NCBI GenBank assembly: GCA_023101505.1
Contig: LVZA01000001.1
Location: 62,001 to 126,000 of the forward strand
Direction: 5' to 3'
Origin: Pasteurellaceae bacterium Pebbles2
Lineage (GTDB): Bacteria; Pseudomonadota; Gammaproteobacteria; Enterobacterales; Pasteurellaceae
DNA length: 64,000 nucleotides
In this document: piece after piece, positions 20,078 through 29,470 of the stretch
How positions within the stretch are numbered: the first letter of the stretch is position 1
Layout: each line of letters begins with the position of its first letter
Notes under the pieces: model-generated
Databases searched by the model: none
What the model was told of the DNA's origin: nothing
The model's input: the letters and a program-made list of their open reading frames with translations, nothing else
Program-made: the position numbers and the translations under genes

Positions 20078-21646
20078 TTATTGTGTTCGACTTAAATTCA
20101 ATACTTTAGAAAATAAGCGTTTAAATAATAACGGAATAGACTGAGCTCCTTGCTGTGCAATTTCATTAGACAAAGCAATCGCTAAATCAGGCTTCGAAGT
20201 GCGTTGAATGGCTCGCTGAATAATTTTGCTCATTGGGCGATTTTGCCGAGCGGGAGAAACATCTTGCCAATGTGCCAATTTCAAGAAAACTTTTTCAAAA
20301 CCTTCGGTATAAAAGAAATGCTCAATATCTCGCCGTGGCAAACTGGTTAAGCGATTGTTTAACATATCATTTTCATCAACCAAACTCCGCACAATGTCGG
20401 CATATTTCCGCCCTGCTTCATCGCCATCGGTCAACACATACCACTCAATGCCCATTGCTTTGGCGTATTTAATCAGCGGTTTTAAACCCGATTGGGCAAA
20501 TTCAACAATACGAATGCCCTCGGCGGCTAAATTGATGTCGAGTAATTTCGCCAGTTCAGACAAAATCCACACTTCGGTTTCGCCCTCCACCAACAGCCAC
20601 ATTTTAGAAAACAACGCAAGGCTGCGATTGTGTCGAACGTGAAAACTCAGGCGACGCAAATCCTCTTTGCTCATTTCTCGGCGAGAAAGTCGATAGGCTT
20701 GCGTTTTGTCGGAATAACGCACTAAACGGCAAATTGACGGCAATTCCACTTGGGAAAGTAGCTCCACGGAATTGGTGGTGGTGATGCGTTGAATAGGCAA
20801 ATATTGCAATAATTCCCACGTAATCGACGACATTCTTGGGTGCAATCTTGAACCTAAATCTTCCAATAAAATAATCGGCTGAATGGCTTTTAGTTTGTCG
20901 CTATTTTGTTCGTTAAAAAATAATGAACGCAAAAAAATTAGTAATTGTTTCTGCACATCGTTTGGCTTATCGTCTTGCTCAGCTTGACGCAAACGAAAAC
21001 ACAGGCTATTTAACTGCTCCCACAATAAATTAGGATCAACATCGTGCCGATCTAAATGTTGCTTATCTAAAAAATAATATTGAAATAATTGAGCCAAAGC
21101 AAAAAACTCTTTTTGCAAGGCTTTGTCGCCACCCCACAACACGGGTAAGCAAGCGATTTTTTGCTGATTTAAACGAGCATCCCTGAAACGATAAACAGGA
21201 TAATATTTCGCCAAATGTTGGGCGATTTGCTCATTTTGTGCAGACTTAACCAACTCGCCTAATTCATTTAAAAAAGAATAACGAGTGATGATTTTATCGC
21301 CTTGCTTCTCGCCTGAAACTCGCAAATATAAACGGTGCAAATTATCTTCGTTAGCGACAAATAAAGTGCGGTATAAATGATGATGTTTTGCTTTGCGTTC
21401 GTTCGGATATTGTTCGCTAAAGCAAAACAACAACGTGATATCTTGCGTTTCTTGCTCAGAAATATGGAAATCTTGTGAGGTGAATTGATATAACGCTTCT
21501 CCACCATTTAAAATTAAGCTCAAGGCAGAAAGCAAGCTCGATTTCCCCCACGCATTCTCACCGATTAGTACCATATTGGGCTTAAATTGTATGGATAAAC
21601 GCTTAATTCCACGAAAACCAGCAATATCTAATTGGCGTAAATACAT
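20078..21646 (-). CDS. OLD-family ATP-dependent nuclease (YbjD-like)
   Basis: 522-residue OLD-family protein: an N-terminal ABC-type ATPase with Walker A GENAWGKSSL near residue 32, followed by a C-terminal TOPRIM nuclease domain with LLVEGETEVWIL and VLTDGDEAGRKYAD. OLD proteins are ATP-dependent nucleases named after the phage P2 Old exclusion protein. The neighbour lysO matches the E. coli ybjD-ybjE arrangement, so this is most likely the chromosomal YbjD relative rather than a phage gene. Its cellular role is not established; a DNA repair or defence role is an inference. Confidence 0.88.
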   Translation of the reverse strand: MYLRQLDIAGFRGIKRLSIQFKPNMVLIGENAWGKSSLLSALSLILNGGEALYQFTSQDFHISEQETQDITLLFCFSEQYPNERKAKHHHLYRTLFVANEDNLHRLYLRVSGEKQGDKIITRYSFLNELGELVKSAQNEQIAQHLAKYYPVYRFRDARLNQQKIACLPVLWGGDKALQKEFFALAQLFQYYFLDKQHLDRHDVDPNLLWEQLNSLCFRLRQAEQDDKPNDVQKQLLIFLRSLFFNEQNSDKLKAIQPIILLEDLGSRLHPRMSSITWELLQYLPIQRITTTNSVELLSQVELPSICRLVRYSDKTQAYRLSRREMSKEDLRRLSFHVRHNRSLALFSKMWLLVEGETEVWILSELAKLLDINLAAEGIRIVEFAQSGLKPLIKYAKAMGIEWYVLTDGDEAGRKYADIVRSLVDENDMLNNRLTSLPRRDIEHFFYTEGFEKVFLKLAHWQDVSPARQNRPMSKIIQRAIQRTSKPDLAIALSNEIAQQGAQSIPLLFKRLFSKVLNLSRTQ

Positions 21647-21717
21647 AATTTCTCCTGCGAGCTTTATCTCTTTATCCTAAATGTTATACTATGTTCCCCT
21701 GTTTGACGAGAGATAAT

Positions 21718-22626
21718 ATGACTGAAGGTTTACTAATTGTATTTATCCCAATGTTTTTGGGCTATTTAATCAAAACGCAACACGCAACATTGTTAAATTT
21801 GGCGAATAAAACGGCAATGTTTTTGGTGTACGCTATTTTATTTATTATGGGCGTTTCACTCGGGCAACTCGACGACGTGATCGCTAAATTGCCATTAATT
21901 GGCGTTTCGGCATTAACATTCACCGCCGTGATTTGTTTATGTAATATCATCGGCTTAATCAGCTTCGATAAACTTAACCCAGCGCCGACAAAACAAGGGC
22001 ATCAAGTCCTACCACCACGTTGGAAATTATTGCTCGACAGTGCAAAATTATGTTCAATGGTGGTGATTGGCTTTGTGATCGGTTTTATTACCAAAGGCAC
22101 AGTCGATTTTCCTTTTGGCACAAGCACTTACGCACTCGTCATCTTGATTTTCTGCGTTGGCATACAGCTACGCAACAACGGCATTTCCCTGCGTGAAGTG
22201 CTGTTCAACAAACGAGGCATTTACACTGGCTTAATTATGGTCGCCACATCGTTATTCGGCGGTATTATCGCTGCATTATTGCTCAATTTACCCGTAACGC
22301 AAGGGCTTGCCATTTCATCAGGATTAGGCTGGTATTCCCTTTCCAGCGTCGTGATTAACAACGCTTGGGGGCCTGAATTTGGTAGTATCGCCTTTTTTAA
22401 CGATCTCACCCGAGAAATTTTAAGCCTATTCATCATTCCACTTTTTATGCGAAACTACCGCTCCACAGCCGTCGGCATAGCAGGAGCAACCGCTTTAGAT
22501 TGCACCTTACCGATCATTCAACGTGCAGGTGGCATTGATGTTGTGCCATTAGCGATTAGTTTTGGTTTCGTGACTAACATACTTCCACCAATTTTATTAG
22601 TATTCTTTTCATCTATACCACTCTAA
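21718..22626 (+). CDS. lysO: lysine exporter LysO (YbjE)
   Basis: About 302 residues, polytopic inner-membrane protein of the LysO family, which exports L-lysine and related compounds. I choose the ATG at 21718 (MTEGLLIVFIP) because it matches the usual N terminus; an upstream ATG would add 9 residues. Eight or more hydrophobic segments are visible, with the conserved stretches SSGLGWYSLSSV and GAWxPEF-like NNAWGPEFGS. The gene is divergent from the OLD nuclease and followed by an uptake-sequence hairpin terminator. Confidence 0.92.
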   Translation: MTEGLLIVFIPMFLGYLIKTQHATLLNLANKTAMFLVYAILFIMGVSLGQLDDVIAKLPLIGVSALTFTAVICLCNIIGLISFDKLNPAPTKQGHQVLPPRWKLLLDSAKLCSMVVIGFVIGFITKGTVDFPFGTSTYALVILIFCVGIQLRNNGISLREVLFNKRGIYTGLIMVATSLFGGIIAALLLNLPVTQGLAISSGLGWYSLSSVVINNAWGPEFGSIAFFNDLTREILSLFIIPLFMRNYRSTAVGIAGATALDCTLPIIQRAGGIDVVPLAISFGFVTNILPPILLVFFSSIPL

Positions 22627-22661
22627 ACACCACAAAAGTATGCCAAACAAGGCAATTTTTG

Positions 22662-22694
22662 ACCGCACTTTACGCAAAAGCCGAAAAGTGCGGT
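22662..22694 (+). terminator. terminator after lysO
   Basis: ACCGCACTT and AAGTGCGGT uptake cores pair across a 15-base loop and are followed by TGTATTTTTCTTT, a U-rich end on the plus strand, just before ssrA. Confidence 0.75.
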
Positions 22695-22744
22695 GTATTT
22701 TTCTTTAATTTTTGACAAATCTTTGCTAAACTGAACACAATTTT

Positions 22745-23111
22745 GGGGCTGATTCTGGATTCGACGGGATTGGCGAAGCTCAAAGTGCACGTCGAGGTGC
22801 GGTAGGCCTCGTAAATAAACCGCAAAAAAATAGTCGCAAACGACGAACAATACGCTTTAGCAGCTTAATAACCTGCATTTAGCCTTCACGCCCCAGCTTC
22901 CGCTCGTAAGACGGGGAGTTCGTGGAGTCAAACCAAAACGAGATCGTGTGGACGCTTCCGCTTGGAGATCGAAACACTAAATTAAATCAAGCTAGTTTAT
23001 TCTTCGCGTGTCTGTCCGCAGGGGGTAAGCGAAATTAAAGACTAGACTAAACGTGTAGTACTGAAGGTAGAGTAATTTCGGACGCGGGTTCAACTCCCGC
23101 CAGCTCCACCA
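22745..23111 (+). ncRNA. ssrA: transfer-messenger RNA (tmRNA)
   Basis: The 367-base gene starts GGGGCTGATTCTGGATTCGA and ends with the T-arm GGTTCAACTCCCGCC, the acceptor strand CAGCTCC and an encoded CCA at 23109-23111. The tag frame at 22836-22868 reads GCA AAC GAC GAA CAA TAC GCT TTA GCA GCT TAA, giving the tag ANDEQYALAA. tmRNA rescues stalled ribosomes with SmpB. The 3' end is a classic phage integration site, and phage sequence starts immediately after it; the gene remains complete, so rescue should be intact. Confidence 0.97.
23060..23111. other. probable prophage attachment site (left end) in ssrA
   Basis: The sequence changes from ssrA to phage late genes directly after the encoded CCA. 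Phages that use tmRNA recombine in its 3' end and restore it. The exact core cannot be set here because the matching right-hand copy is beyond the window. Confidence 0.6.
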
Positions 23112-23242
23112 ATTTTAATATAACTGAAACATAACAACGGTTATAAAATCAATAAGTTATAATATTAGGCGTTTATTTAATATCACTAAAATATAACTTA
23201 AAATGATCCGTATATGATCCGTGAGTTATCATTCCAAAACAA

Positions 23243-23262
23243 AAGGCGGATCACTCCGCCTT
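23243..23262 (-). terminator. terminator at the end of the late operon
   Basis: A perfect 8-base stem AAGGCGGA / TCCGCCTT with a 4-base loop has T-rich sequence on both outer sides. It lies between the last late gene and ssrA and can stop transcription from either direction. Confidence 0.88.
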
Positions 23263-23273
23263 GTTTTATCTCT

Positions 23274-23570
23274 TTAAACCAAAATTTCACCTACAGATTT
23301 AAGGTATTCATAACATCGTCGCATTAAAATTTCTTGCGGTGTTTTACCTAGATCATCTTTAGTTAAAGCTATATTGTTTAGCTCGGTAGCTTGCTCAGAA
23401 TTTATATACTTATAAACTTCGGATAATTGGCTGAAATTTTGAATTTCTCCGTCTTGATCACTTCCTACACCAACCACATACTTTAACTGTATTGAACCAT
23501 CATCTAACTGAGTAAAGTTAGTTAATGTGGTATATACGGATTGTTCTATTTTGTTGAATGTTTGTTTCAT
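23274..23570 (-). CDS. small protein at the end of the phage tail operon
   Basis: 98-residue protein of unknown function, the last gene of the late operon. I choose the ATG at 23570 (MKQTFNKIEQ), which has an AAAGGAAAC-type site upstream; the longer frame starting at 23612 overlaps the previous gene. It is hydrophilic and has no membrane segment or signal peptide. By position after the tail-fibre genes it may be a tail-fibre chaperone or accessory protein, but no motif supports this. Confidence 0.65.
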   Translation of the reverse strand: MKQTFNKIEQSVYTTLTNFTQLDDGSIQLKYVVGVGSDQDGEIQNFSQLSEVYKYINSEQATELNNIALTKDDLGKTPQEILMRRCYEYLKSVGEILV

Positions 23571-23590
23571 TTTTTGTTTCCTTTTATAAT

Positions 23591-24473
23591 TTAAATCGAA
23601 GCTAATATCCAATCAAAATGAATTTTATTCACAGAAAAGATAGGAAACCTTTCCATAGCTGCTGCATCATTAGCTTGCATTCGACGCATTATGTTAAATT
23701 TTGAACTATCCATTTCTAAAAAAATATTGTTATCCTGTGGCAATTTGGCAAAGACATTTGTAAGCTTAAAAACATCATTCACGTAATAATTTGCTACAGC
23801 TGTGATTAAAATTAAGCTACCGATACTAACGAAATGGCCATTTGTTTGCATATCATCGACATAAGCGTAATATTTTTGATGAGTATAACCTCCTCCCGCC
23901 CAGTCTGGGCGAGTGGTTATTTTAACCTTGTTTTCTTGGTATTTATCAATATCGCATTTTGAAATCTGTAAATTTCCTGTATATTTTTTACCATAATTAT
24001 ATCCATTTAAATAAAAACCATAATTTTCTTTAGGGGTATTCCCTGATAATTCTAAAACCTCAACATCAGCACTTTCGCTAATCAACTCTAAATAGCTTAC
24101 ATTTCTAAAATTAATTTCTATAAACGATTTACTCTTAGTTCGTATAAAAAAATGAGAATTATTAAATTCTAATCTTGTTTTTATTCCTTTCTTTACAGTA
24201 AAAACTCTAGCAAAAAGTTGAGGTTCTTGTTTTTGATTATCAATAATAAGCCCGTAATTTTTATTGCTCATTACGCCCACTAAATTATTTTGTTGTAATA
24301 TTCCACTTGATTTACGATATTGATTGCCTAATGGATAATAAACTGGTGGATATCCCCCCCCCCCCCTGATAAGTCAAATTTAAACTATTAAATGGAATGG
24401 CTATAGCATCTTTTTTTGTTGTGAATTGTTTATCAGTATTACTTAAAGATGGATAAATTCCAAAATTAGCCAT
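23591..24473 (-). CDS. phase-variable tail-region protein, off in this sequence (poly-G frameshift)
   Basis: A gene starts at ATG 24473 (MANFGIYPSLS), with a GAGGG ribosome site 7 bases upstream and overlapping the previous stop. After 36 residues it enters a run of 13 G on the coding strand. With 13 G the frame ends after 53 residues, and with 14 after 48. With 12 or 15 G it reads through GYPPVYYPLG into the open frame that continues to 23591, giving about 293 residues. The downstream part (from 24280) has no good start of its own. Its position after J and a DUF4376 protein suggests a tail-tip or receptor-related role. I recognise no family. This is probably a contingency gene switched by slipped-strand mispairing. 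Confidence 0.75.
24354..24366. repeat. 13-base homopolymer tract (C on plus, G on coding strand)
   Basis: An uninterrupted run of 13 C lies inside the open frame described above. It is by far the longest homopolymer in the window. Each length change of one base moves the frame; lengths of 12 and 15 restore it. Confidence 0.95.
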
Positions 24474-24477
24474 ATCA

Positions 24478-25101
24478 TCACCCTCTTGCTGAGAGGTAAC
24501 ATTTCCCCCAATCGGCATTTTCGATTGAGATTGTTTCGGGCTCTTGTGATTGATAAATTTGCTCACGCAATTTTTCAGCCATATCAAAATTTTTCTTAAT
24601 AACGCCATAAATAGCTCCTTGTAAACTATCCAAGATTTCTTGTGTTAAAGTAACAGTGGTATTGTCCATTGTTTTCCATTCCTGTGGCTCGACTTGACCT
24701 TTAGCCAACGCTTTTCCGTATAAATCATATGCAGTTTGAGATGTTTGGTCGGTATCAAACCATTTATCCGAAATAGGTTCTAATACACCACCATTATTTT
24801 TCTTTTCTCTGTACTCTTTGACATTATTCCAAACACTATCTCGCCGTGCTTGTAAGGCTGCATCAGCCTCTATTTGGTCAAAAATCCATTTTTTGCGTTT
24901 ACTATCCCATTTGTAAAAATCTCCTGCTTTAACACCACTCCAACGTAAATTATGAGTATCATCAACCCATACTTCACCCTGTTCTAAAGATTGTTCAATT
25001 TCATATTCTTCCTTGTCGGAAATAATGAACGTGTCATCTGTCATTTCTTCCTTTTTGTTAATCTCGAAGAATGTTTTACTGTTGAATAGAAATACTTTCA
25101 T
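24478..25101 (-). CDS. DUF4376-like tail fibre assembly protein
   Basis: 207-residue protein in the tail-tip cluster. The central and C-terminal part (about 110-185) shows the DUF4376 pattern: WFDTDQTSQTAYD, a tryptophan-containing WKTMDN segment, then TLTQEILDSLQGAI. Such domains occur in phage tail fibre and fibre-assembly proteins. It overlaps the preceding gene by 26 bases, and its stop overlaps the Shine-Dalgarno region of the phase-variable gene, so the three are probably co-translated. The N terminus (1-70) is hydrophilic and unassigned. Confidence 0.7.
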   Translation of the reverse strand: MKVFLFNSKTFFEINKKEEMTDDTFIISDKEEYEIEQSLEQGEVWVDDTHNLRWSGVKAGDFYKWDSKRKKWIFDQIEADAALQARRDSVWNNVKEYREKKNNGGVLEPISDKWFDTDQTSQTAYDLYGKALAKGQVEPQEWKTMDNTTVTLTQEILDSLQGAIYGVIKKNFDMAEKLREQIYQSQEPETISIENADWGKCYLSARG

Positions 25102-25468
25102 TATTTTGCTCCTTATATGTTAAGCGTGCCGTTTCAATACTAATGATGTCGTAATCCTTGCGTACTTTTTTCTGATAAAAAATTGATTTAGGCTCTGTAA
25201 CCAAATGCCTTAAACAAAAGTTTGTAGGGTCTAAATCAAATGTAGGTGATTTGTCGATGGAAAATACCAATACTCGATCATTTTCTTGTGTCCCTGTGGT
25301 GTCGCCTCTATCAAAACTCAACCAGTGTTCTCGATTTCGCCAACAGCTCACAATAAATTCAGTAATATTATTGTGATAATCGACAGCGACTTTAAAGATA
25401 TGAAAAAAGCCGTATGTTTCCACACGACCATCAATATGAAGTTCGACATTTTCTTCTATGTAATACAT
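25076..25468 (-). CDS. hypothetical tail-tip cluster protein
   Basis: 130-residue protein of unknown function, 9 bases downstream of the J gene and overlapping the next gene by 26 bases. It has no signal peptide or membrane segment. It is rich in aromatic residues with alternating hydrophobic pattern (predicted beta structure), which suits a structural or baseplate role. I see no recognisable domain. Confidence 0.6.
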   Translation of the reverse strand: MYYIEENVELHIDGRVETYGFFHIFKVAVDYHNNITEFIVSCWRNREHWLSFDRGDTTGTQENDRVLVFSIDKSPTFDLDPTNFCLRHLVTEPKSIFYQKKVRKDYDIISIETARLTYKEQNNESISIQQ

Positions 25469-25477
25469 AAATTCTCC

Positions 25478-28400
25478 TTAAGATAATTTACCCACTTTTA
25501 CCCTTAATGTACTTCCCTCCCATACGGTTAAGTTCTTCGATAAAGATGAAAGCACTATACCGCCTTGAGTATCGAAACTCCTTAGGGTAAATTCGGAACT
25601 ATCTAAATAAAACCCTGTCGCCCCACTAGCCCAAGTACCTTGATTACCTTTTTGAGCATTACCAATCCGAATTGTCCCTCCAGTTATTGAGCCACTAGTT
25701 AATGTTCCCATATTGGCTGAGATTGCAGAAAGGTTATTTACGGCTAATTTATCTACGCCTATCGTTTTCGCCTTAATCTCCGTCCCTGTTATTGTACCTA
25801 CTGCGATTTCATTAGCAGTAAGCGTTCGGGCTGCGATTTGTTGGGCTGTAACTGAGTTTGTTACGATAGAACCACCGTGAATGGAGGTTACCCCAGCATT
25901 TTGCCAAGGGCTAGGTTCTTTGGTGTATTGAGTGCAAATTTCAAGCATTGGTCTTCGTACCGCAATCATAGGGCCATTTTCAGTACCATACGCAAAGAAA
26001 TTAACAATAAATCGTACTCTTTTAGATTTGGTTGCCTTAATAATCATATAAATACGATTGGTTTCGCCATTACCACTTAAACCATATCCACCAGTAACGC
26101 CTGCACCACCCCAACTCCGTTTAATTACTGTTCCCTCTAATTGCTCAACATTTAATTGTATATAAGCTCGATGAGATGCAACATAAGCAGAAAAACAATA
26201 ATATTCACCTGCAATAATGTTTAAATCTTGATATAACCCACCCAATCCAACATTACCCGCATTAGTATTTTTTCTATTTTGTTGCCAACGCCATTGATTT
26301 TCTGTTGGTAGATAGCCTGCTCCCTGATATGCTCCCGAGGCTTGATTGATAGCTAAGCCTCCAGAGTTCATATTGGTGCTATCGATATAATGCCCCCAAC
26401 CATTGGCATTGTTAGCAAAAATAGGATTGTAGAATAAATTCCCCCCTAACCCGACCGCCAATTTATCCGCACTAACCTCGCCTGCTGCAATATGATTAGC
26501 TCTCACTGCACTCGCTTGAATTTTAGCGGTTGTAACAGAGTTCGCTTGAAGTTTATCTGCGCTAATCGCATTCGTTTGAATGGCATTTGCACCAATACTA
26601 TTCGCCTGAATTTGACTTGCGCCAACACTGCTTGCCTGTAGATGATTAGTGCCTATTGCATTTGCCTGAATAGCATTCGCACCGACTGCATTTGCTTGAA
26701 TTTGGTTAGCTGAAATCTGCCCTGACAGCTTGGTCGTTGGTACACTTGGGAGGTTGTTCACACCAACTACACCAGCAATTTTATTCGCACTCACAGAACT
26801 AATCTGTGCATCAGTGAGTTGACCTGATAACTGCGCTGTAGGAATTGCCGCTAATTGGCTCGGCTGAATAATCCCTTGAATAGCAGTCGCTAAGACTTCT
26901 TGACTATCTGCCGTATATTCTGAACCATTCCAAACATACAATTTGCCGTCAGCTTCGCTGTACACTTGTTTGTGGTTAAGAAAGGTTGTTTTATCTTGTA
27001 AATCACTAACAGTTTTAATCAGCTCTAAATTTCTTGCTGGAAGTGCGGTATCAATAATTTCATTCACAATATTGACACTTAGTTTTTCATTAAGAAGTGC
27101 CAATTCCTTGTCAATATCTGCCCCACTTTCAGCACGCAATCCTACATCTTGATTAAATGCCCCAATATTCATTCCCCGAATATGGCGTAACCAATAATAA
27201 CGAATTGCTCTTGCCCCCACTTCGTGCGAGTACATACGCCCTAAAATGGTGGTGATTTTCTTCGCTGTCGCTCGGTCATCGGTTTCACTTGCCCAAATTT
27301 CTGTATGAGTAATGTCATTGACATAATCCCATTCAATAATGATATTACTCAAGCCCCCTGTTACGCTAACATTCTGTGGTACAGGTGGGCGGTCGATTGT
27401 AAAGGCTCGTGAATTTTGGCTGAGGATTTGTCCTTGGTCATTTTTGGCAATAACCACTGCAATGTAATTTCCATTAGGTAAATCATCGGTAATGATATTG
27501 GGTGATTTCAATCCTTTATGATATGAAACTAAGACGTTTTCACGCAGAATTTTAATATCGTATTGGGTTGCCGTGCTTGAACCTAACGCCCCTGAATTAC
27601 TCACACTGCCATTAATCACCAGTTTACTGCCGTCATACTCCACTAAGACATTATCAATAGCAGTGCTTTTAATGGTCGGTTTTGGCGAAAAGTGCGCTCC
27701 ATTATCTACAATCGCCTCTTTTTGTGGTTCGTGCTGTAATGCCGTAATCGAATATTGACCGTTATCCTCTTCACTAATAGTAATCGCACGATAAAGCTGA
27801 CTGGTAATTTGCTCCGTAGTTAATGACCAAATCCCATATTCAATTAATCCCACCGGCTCGCTTGCTAAGGTAACTGCATTTCCTTTAACACTCACAATTT
27901 TGACATCACGCTGACGTAATTGTTGGTCAACATAAGTAAAATAGCTGTTGTTCGTGATTTCAATAGGGCAATCAAGCTGAACGGTATTGCCATTAATCGA
28001 CAGCACTCGACCGCCGATATTGGTTGCGGCATAATCGCAATCAGAAACCCGAATAATATCACCGGGCAAGTGCATTAACCCTTCACGCCCCACCTTAAAT
28101 GTAACGGTTTTCGCTTCCAGTTTTTCGGTCATTAATGTCCATAAGCCGGTGCGGTGAGCTTGTCCTCGAGAAGTGCAACCAAACGCCGTGATTTTTTTAA
28201 TGTTCAAGCCATAACGACGGATTAAATCATCATCAGATACAATCTCAATTTTTTTCTCATAACCATCTGTTTCATCAGCATACTCTACGTGAATTTCATT
28301 ATGGCGAGATTTTAACGCTGAATATTGATATTCAAATTCACCGTTGACCACATTTGCATTAGTATAAGTCCACACTGGATCGGTAGGTCTGTCCATTACC

Positions 28401-29461
28401 ACGGTGAACTCTTTGCCATTCCATACTGGCAAGGCTCGGAAAATCGAACAAATATCAGTGATGACATCATAGGCCTTACGCTGTTCTGTTAGCCAGACAT
28501 TGCAACGAAAACGTGGCTCTTGTTCACCAAAGCCATTTGGCACAAGTTGGTCGCAATATTGGGCAACTTGGTACAACGTCCATTTATCTACATTAAAATC
28601 ACCTAAACGCTTACCTAAGCCGTAACGTTTGTTGGTCATTACGTCATACAGCACCCACGCAGGGTTATCTGACCACGCAATTTTGAACGAGCCGTCCCAA
28701 AAGCCCGAATAAGTTCGTTTAATGGGGTCGTAATTACTCGGGACTTTTAATTTAATCCCTTTAATTTCATAAGTGCGGTTAGGAATTTGATTAAAATATT
28801 CAGAATCAAATTTCACCCCGATTAATGCGGTATTGGGGTAAGTAAATTCCGTATCAATGATTTCAGTATAGCTTGCCCAAAGGGTATTATTTTGTAAGCG
28901 TTGGCTATCGCTATCTGCCGTTTTACGTGTTACTCGAATTTGAAAGGGCGTTGCAGGTAAATCATCAAATTCATACTGTTTCAAATATTGTGAGCTGTAT
29001 TTTCCACGCATTTCAAAATCGTGTATTTGCTCGCCAATCTGAATAGAAAACTGCACTGATGACGGCTTAGTATCGCCCTCATTGTTTTGTTTAAATAAAG
29101 ACTGAACGCCAAGTGTTAAACGTAAGCGAGTAACTTTCTCATCGGTAATAGTGCGAACAATCGGATTGTTCTTTTTAACCTGAACGCTCACCGAAATTTC
29201 TTTTTCGGACGTATCAAAATTATCCAGTTCATCTTGAACTTGTAAACCTGTTCGCCCCTGAATTTCGACGTTTTTGAAGTTATAGCTTTCATCGGCATTT
29301 TGAATGGGGGTTTTGTCTAAATAGACTGACTTCATTCCCTCGGCTAATCCCTCAATTTCTCCCTCAGAAATAATTTCAACAATTTTTACTTGTTGTTTCG
29401 AGCGACCTGTTTCAGGTGCTTCAACAGGTGTTCTTGCTTTACCACCGCCACCTTTGCCCAT
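25478..29461 (-). CDS. tail tip attachment protein J (host specificity)
   Basis: 1327-residue homologue of lambda gpJ, the central tail-tip fibre that binds the cell surface. The N terminus (Gly/Lys-rich, then SEGEIEGLAEGMKSVYLDKTPI) is the conserved J hub region. Fibronectin-type III-like segments follow around 600-800. The C-terminal 450 residues hold two blocks of 10-residue repeats and a final beta-rich domain that probably carries receptor specificity. It sits directly downstream of I, K and L as in lambda. The lambda protein is 1132 residues; the extra length is in the repeat-rich C-terminal half. Confidence 0.93.
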   Translation of the reverse strand: MGKGGGGKARTPVEAPETGRSKQQVKIVEIISEGEIEGLAEGMKSVYLDKTPIQNADESYNFKNVEIQGRTGLQVQDELDNFDTSEKEISVSVQVKKNNPIVRTITDEKVTRLRLTLGVQSLFKQNNEGDTKPSSVQFSIQIGEQIHDFEMRGKYSSQYLKQYEFDDLPATPFQIRVTRKTADSDSQRLQNNTLWASYTEIIDTEFTYPNTALIGVKFDSEYFNQIPNRTYEIKGIKLKVPSNYDPIKRTYSGFWDGSFKIAWSDNPAWVLYDVMTNKRYGLGKRLGDFNVDKWTLYQVAQYCDQLVPNGFGEQEPRFRCNVWLTEQRKAYDVITDICSIFRALPVWNGKEFTVVMDRPTDPVWTYTNANVVNGEFEYQYSALKSRHNEIHVEYADETDGYEKKIEIVSDDDLIRRYGLNIKKITAFGCTSRGQAHRTGLWTLMTEKLEAKTVTFKVGREGLMHLPGDIIRVSDCDYAATNIGGRVLSINGNTVQLDCPIEITNNSYFTYVDQQLRQRDVKIVSVKGNAVTLASEPVGLIEYGIWSLTTEQITSQLYRAITISEEDNGQYSITALQHEPQKEAIVDNGAHFSPKPTIKSTAIDNVLVEYDGSKLVINGSVSNSGALGSSTATQYDIKILRENVLVSYHKGLKSPNIITDDLPNGNYIAVVIAKNDQGQILSQNSRAFTIDRPPVPQNVSVTGGLSNIIIEWDYVNDITHTEIWASETDDRATAKKITTILGRMYSHEVGARAIRYYWLRHIRGMNIGAFNQDVGLRAESGADIDKELALLNEKLSVNIVNEIIDTALPARNLELIKTVSDLQDKTTFLNHKQVYSEADGKLYVWNGSEYTADSQEVLATAIQGIIQPSQLAAIPTAQLSGQLTDAQISSVSANKIAGVVGVNNLPSVPTTKLSGQISANQIQANAVGANAIQANAIGTNHLQASSVGASQIQANSIGANAIQTNAISADKLQANSVTTAKIQASAVRANHIAAGEVSADKLAVGLGGNLFYNPIFANNANGWGHYIDSTNMNSGGLAINQASGAYQGAGYLPTENQWRWQQNRKNTNAGNVGLGGLYQDLNIIAGEYYCFSAYVASHRAYIQLNVEQLEGTVIKRSWGGAGVTGGYGLSGNGETNRIYMIIKATKSKRVRFIVNFFAYGTENGPMIAVRRPMLEICTQYTKEPSPWQNAGVTSIHGGSIVTNSVTAQQIAARTLTANEIAVGTITGTEIKAKTIGVDKLAVNNLSAISANMGTLTSGSITGGTIRIGNAQKGNQGTWASGATGFYLDSSEFTLRSFDTQGGIVLSSLSKNLTVWEGSTLRVKVGKLS
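26445..26715 (-). repeat. decapeptide repeats in the J gene
   Basis: About nine 30-base units encode ten-residue repeats of the form ANxIQANxIG (for example ANAIQANAIG, ASQIQANSIG, ADKLQANSVT). A second, more diverged block lies near 25720-25870. The repeats are in frame, so changes in number would alter fibre length without breaking the gene. Confidence 0.85.
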
Positions 29462-29470
29462 AATATCTCC

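Noticed and set aside
24312-24608. 98-codon frame starting MALLRKILIW
   Set aside because: Its first half is the wrong frame of the DUF4376-like gene. The real start is the internal ATG at 24473 with a ribosome site.
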